This document shows positions 61,637 to 64,000 of a stretch of 64,000 nt of DNA, piece by piece. The position numbers were made by a program, and so were the translations under genes. The DNA comes from Chloroflexota bacterium. GTDB lineage: Bacteria; Chloroflexota; UBA6077; JACCZL01. Position 1 is the stretch's first letter. Each line of letters begins with the position of its first letter. Below the pieces are notes generated by a model. That model did not search any database, was not told where the DNA came from, and saw only the letters and a program-made list of their open reading frames with translations. Location of the stretch: positions 87,840 to 151,839 of the forward strand of contig JADZEM010000187.1 of the NCBI GenBank assembly GCA_020850535.1, in the 5' to 3' direction.

Positions 61637-62117
61637 CAGTCTTCAGCCTCCCGACTCATCCGCGCCACCCTCCCTTGCGAGCGAAGCGAACTCCTGCCCT
61701 TGCGAGCGAAGCAAGCTCCTGATTGATCATTGTCGAGCGACGCGATTCCCCGGGCGCGCCGCATGTGTATGTACAGAGATTACGAGAGGGTTGTCCAGCC
61801 CATCTGAGTCGCACAATCGTACCGGCCAGTTGGCTGGAGGGCCGCCGGATGTTTCCCTGCGATGTGACTCCACGCTGGAGACACGCTCGGAGCATACACG
61901 TCCTTCATGTACGTCGTTGAGGGAACGCCGGCCGCTCGCGGCCGGGGACGGCTCGCCTTCCGAACGTGGTACCCTGTCGATCGAGGACGGCGTGACGGGT
62001 CGCGGACTCGCGTACGACGTCAGCACCGGTCGGGAATGGCGAACGGCAAGACATCCCTGGGAGCGTTCCCGCGCCTGTCCCGTGAGGCAGCACTGACATG
62101 CAGTTGGGCATCAGGCG
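61637..62117. other. Region with tandem repeat and possible kinase N-lobe relic
   Basis: Two 25-base tandem copies at 61673-61697 and 61698-61722 differ at two bases; each includes TTGCGAGCGAAGC. From about 61960 to 62040 the frame of the following gene encodes GTLSIEDGVTGRGLAYDVSTGREW with coding-like third positions, similar to a kinase glycine-loop region, before a TGA at 62094. This suggests that the next gene was once longer. Confidence 0.35.
61673..61722. repeat. Tandem 25-base repeat, two copies
   Basis: CCCTTGCGAGCGAAGC starts both copies; 23 of 25 positions are equal. The second copy contains CTTGC-N7-GCAAG, a small inverted repeat. Confidence 0.6.
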
Positions 62118-62897
62118 GTGACCGTGGGCGCCGCCAGGGGAGACTCGGCGACAGAGCAGGAGCATCTGCCGTCGCTGCGGCAGGCTGTCGAGGGCATCCG
62201 TCGGGCCGCCCTCGCGCTCGACCGCTACCACGCCCGCTGGGGCGCGCACGGATCGATTGACGGGGCCGTGCTGCGCGAGGCCACAGCCACAGCACCGGAA
62301 CCGTTCGAGCTACGCCGCCCCGCGCACCCTCAGCGGTCCGCTCCGACTGCTGCCAGCACCCACTGGTCGCCTCAGCGCCGCGCCGGCGAGCCGCTGAGCC
62401 GATCCGACGATCTCTACGCGCTGGGCGTCGCGGTCGTCAACCTCGTGAATACGACGCTGCCGAGCACGAACCCCGCGAACGCCGTCTCGACCGAGGTCAC
62501 CCGCCACCTCGCCGAGCTGTGGGATGCGGCGACCGCCTGGTCGCCGTCCCGAAGGCCGACGTCTGGCACTGAGTTGCTGGCACTGGTCGAGCGCGTTGCA
62601 GCGGCGGTTCGCGAGTCCAGCTACGCCGAGGGTGGGCCGCACGCGAGCGCAGCCGCCTCAAGCGCCGACGCCGCGCGTCGGGTGGCCCAGGCCCGACGGG
62701 CACATCGCCTTGCCCAGACGCTGCCGCCACACGTGCACTTGCGCCGCCCACGCGACCCGATGCGGGTTCGGGCGCCGCTGGGAAAGGGCCACTACCCGGA
62801 CATGCCGCTGCCCACGTTGTGGGTCGCCGTCCTCGTCACCATGCTGTGCAGCGTCTACCTGCTGCCGCTCTATTTCATGCTGTTCCCGGCCAGTTGA
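62118..62897 (+). CDS. Kinase C-lobe-like membrane protein, probably truncated
   Basis: A 259-residue protein. Residues 20-170 follow the C-lobe pattern of Ser/Thr kinases: LRQAVEGIRRAALALDRYHARWGAHGSIDGAVL in place of the helix-E and catalytic loop (HGS for HRD), LSRSDDLYALGVAVVNLVNTTLPS in place of the helix-F region, and AWSPSRRPTSGTELLALVERV at the end. There is no N-lobe in this frame after the GTG, and no DFG. One membrane helix is at the C-terminus (LPTLWVAVLVTMLCSVYLLPLYFML). It is either a decayed kinase or a minimal pseudokinase. Confidence 0.55.
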   Translation: MTVGAARGDSATEQEHLPSLRQAVEGIRRAALALDRYHARWGAHGSIDGAVLREATATAPEPFELRRPAHPQRSAPTAASTHWSPQRRAGEPLSRSDDLYALGVAVVNLVNTTLPSTNPANAVSTEVTRHLAELWDAATAWSPSRRPTSGTELLALVERVAAAVRESSYAEGGPHASAAASSADAARRVAQARRAHRLAQTLPPHVHLRRPRDPMRVRAPLGKGHYPDMPLPTLWVAVLVTMLCSVYLLPLYFMLFPAS

Positions 62898-62938
62898 CGG
62901 CCCCGCCTGCCCTGCGACGCCTACGAGGAGAAGGACCG

Positions 62939-63730
62939 ATGCGCATCGTTGATAGCCACTGCCACGCGGCCCTGGGCTGGTACGAGCCGATTGAGGTGCT
63001 CCTGGCGCAAATGGACCGCTACGGCGTGGAGCAGGCCGCGCTGATCCAGATCAACGGTCAGTCAGACAACAGCTACCAGGCCGCCTGCGTCCAACGATAT
63101 CCCGACCGGCTGCGGTCGGTCGTCATCGTGGACGTGACGCAGGATGATGCGCCGCGGGAGCTTGAGCGGCTGGTAGCCGAAGGCGCGACCGGCGTGCGCC
63201 TCCCGCCCGGCGCACGCTCGCCGGGGGACGATCCGCTCACGATCTGGCGCAAGGCCGCCGAGCTTGGCATCACGGTCAGCTGTGGCGGCAGCCGTGAGGC
63301 GTTCGCCGACACCGCCTTTGCCGACGTGTTCGCGGCCTGTCCAACCCTCCCCATCGTGATCGAGCATCTCGGGTCGCTCAAGTGGACGGATCTGCCAGCA
63401 GACGGCTCGCGGCCCCCGATGTTTGACCTTGCGCGGTTCCCCAACGCCTACGTCAAAATTCACGGTCTGGGGGAGTTTTCGCAGCGCGCCATGCCGGTGC
63501 GCGAGCCGTTCGCGTTTGTCGAGCCGCTCGCGCCATTCCTGGAGATGGCCTACGACGCCTTCGGGCCTGCTCGCATCATGTGGGGAAGCGATTATCCGCC
63601 GGTCAGCTCACGCGAGGGGTACGGCAACGCGCTGCGGCTGACGATGGCGCGATTCGTGGACAGGCCCGAGGCGGAACGCGCGCAGATGTTCGGAGGGGTG
63701 GCCGGGCGGTTGTTCGGGTTCGACCGGTAG
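62939..63730 (+). CDS. Amidohydrolase (Amidohydrolase_2 / TIM-barrel metal hydrolase)
   Basis: A 263-residue protein. DSHCHAALG at the N-terminus gives two metal-binding His, IVIEHLGSLKW supplies a later His, and IMWGSDYPP near the end supplies the metal-binding Asp. The group includes dicarboxylate lactonases and o-pyrocatechuate-type decarboxylases. GAGGAGAAGG stands 4-10 bases before the ATG. It may be co-transcribed with the following deaminase gene, 81 bases on. Confidence 0.88.
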   Translation: MRIVDSHCHAALGWYEPIEVLLAQMDRYGVEQAALIQINGQSDNSYQAACVQRYPDRLRSVVIVDVTQDDAPRELERLVAEGATGVRLPPGARSPGDDPLTIWRKAAELGITVSCGGSREAFADTAFADVFAACPTLPIVIEHLGSLKWTDLPADGSRPPMFDLARFPNAYVKIHGLGEFSQRAMPVREPFAFVEPLAPFLEMAYDAFGPARIMWGSDYPPVSSREGYGNALRLTMARFVDRPEAERAQMFGGVAGRLFGFDR

Positions 63731-63811
63731 CGGCCGGCGGCGCGGCGACAGCGGGGCGGGGCGCATGGCGGTGCGCGGCCTGCGCCCAGGGGGAGCAGGA
63801 GGTCGAGAGGC

Positions 63812-64000
63812 ATGGACGACGTCGAAGGAATGACCCGGTGCATCGAGCTGGCGCGCGAGGCGCTCGAACGCGGCGACCATCCGTTCGGCTCAATCCTCGT
63901 GCGCGAGGGCGCGATCTTCGCCGAGGGGCGCAATCAGGTCAATACCAAGCTCGACCCGACGGCACACGCCGAGTCTGAGGCCATCCGTGAGGCGTGCAAG
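63812..64000 (+). CDS. Cytidine/guanine-deaminase-fold nucleoside deaminase (partial)
   Basis: The first 63 residues are visible; the gene continues past the window. HPFGSILVREGAIFAEGRNQVNTKLDPTAHAESEAI shows the deaminase start and the zinc-binding HAE motif with catalytic Glu; the PCxxC half lies beyond the edge. It resembles guanine deaminase or tRNA-specific adenosine deaminase relatives. AGGAGG lies 10-15 bases before the ATG. Confidence 0.85.
   Translation, partial: MDDVEGMTRCIELAREALERGDHPFGSILVREGAIFAEGRNQVNTKLDPTAHAESEAIREACK

Overview
The window is GC-rich (roughly two-thirds G+C by eye) and densely packed, with many GTG and TTG starts and good GGAGG-type ribosome binding sites. 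The gene mix suggests a heterotrophic member of the Chloroflexota, perhaps Thermomicrobia-like: a bacterial XPB helicase with its large partner, SH3b/TPR secreted proteins, Ser/Thr-kinase-like receptors, many GT39-like membrane proteins and abundant short hairpin repeats. That placement is inference; there is no rRNA or marker gene here. I saw no tRNA, rRNA, CRISPR, transposase or phage structural gene.

Layout. 1-3.6 kb: a lipoprotein cut by the window edge (YceI-like) and an fdrA/DUF1116 pair. 3.8-7.9 kb: a two-gene operon of a helicase-partner protein and XPB helicase. 8.2-9.4 kb: a GVxG-repeat protein. 9.5-13.7 kb: Gfo/Idh dehydrogenase, patatin, LysE exporter, MFS transporter. 14-15.9 kb: nicotinate phosphoribosyltransferase divergent from an A-type Fe-S carrier. 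16-20.1 kb: anti-sigma/ECF sigma pair and a molybdopterin oxidoreductase. 20.2-31.6 kb: mixed metabolic genes (FAD oxidoreductase, PPOX protein, ribokinase, Gfo/Idh, alpha-hydroxyacid oxidase, HMG-CoA-lyase-like) and two SH3b envelope proteins. 31.9-35.6 kb: a livHMGF branched-chain amino acid importer without a binding protein. 35.6-41.5 kb: a decayed toxin, M20 hydrolase, ThDP enzyme, pentapeptide protein and a broken secreted-protein gene. 41.7-46.6 kb: an ABC exporter fused to a dead-peptidase-like domain, a second DAO-family oxidase, a DedA protein. 46.7-61.2 kb: four GT39-like membrane proteins, two tandem GT-B-like paralogues, a pseudokinase receptor and a GDP-fucose-synthase-like epimerase, which together look like a surface-glycan region. 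61.2-64 kb: Hpt protein, a kinase C-lobe fragment, an amidohydrolase and a deaminase cut by the window end.

The most unusual non-coding structure is a dispersed repeat present twice (15963-16322 and 56021-56458, opposite orientation). Both copies lie between convergent genes, and in both the same end touches the stop codon of the neighbouring gene. One copy holds an extra nested insertion of about 169 bp, so the two serve as filled and empty site. A smaller hairpin family (GGGGCTTGAAAGCCCC and a covarying version) is scattered around it. Other points of interest are a pseudokinase with several catalytic residues replaced, an ABC exporter fused to a degenerate metallopeptidase fold, a ParE-PIN chimera, and perfect operator-like palindromes before the Fe-S carrier gene and between a dehydrogenase and a VTT-family gene.
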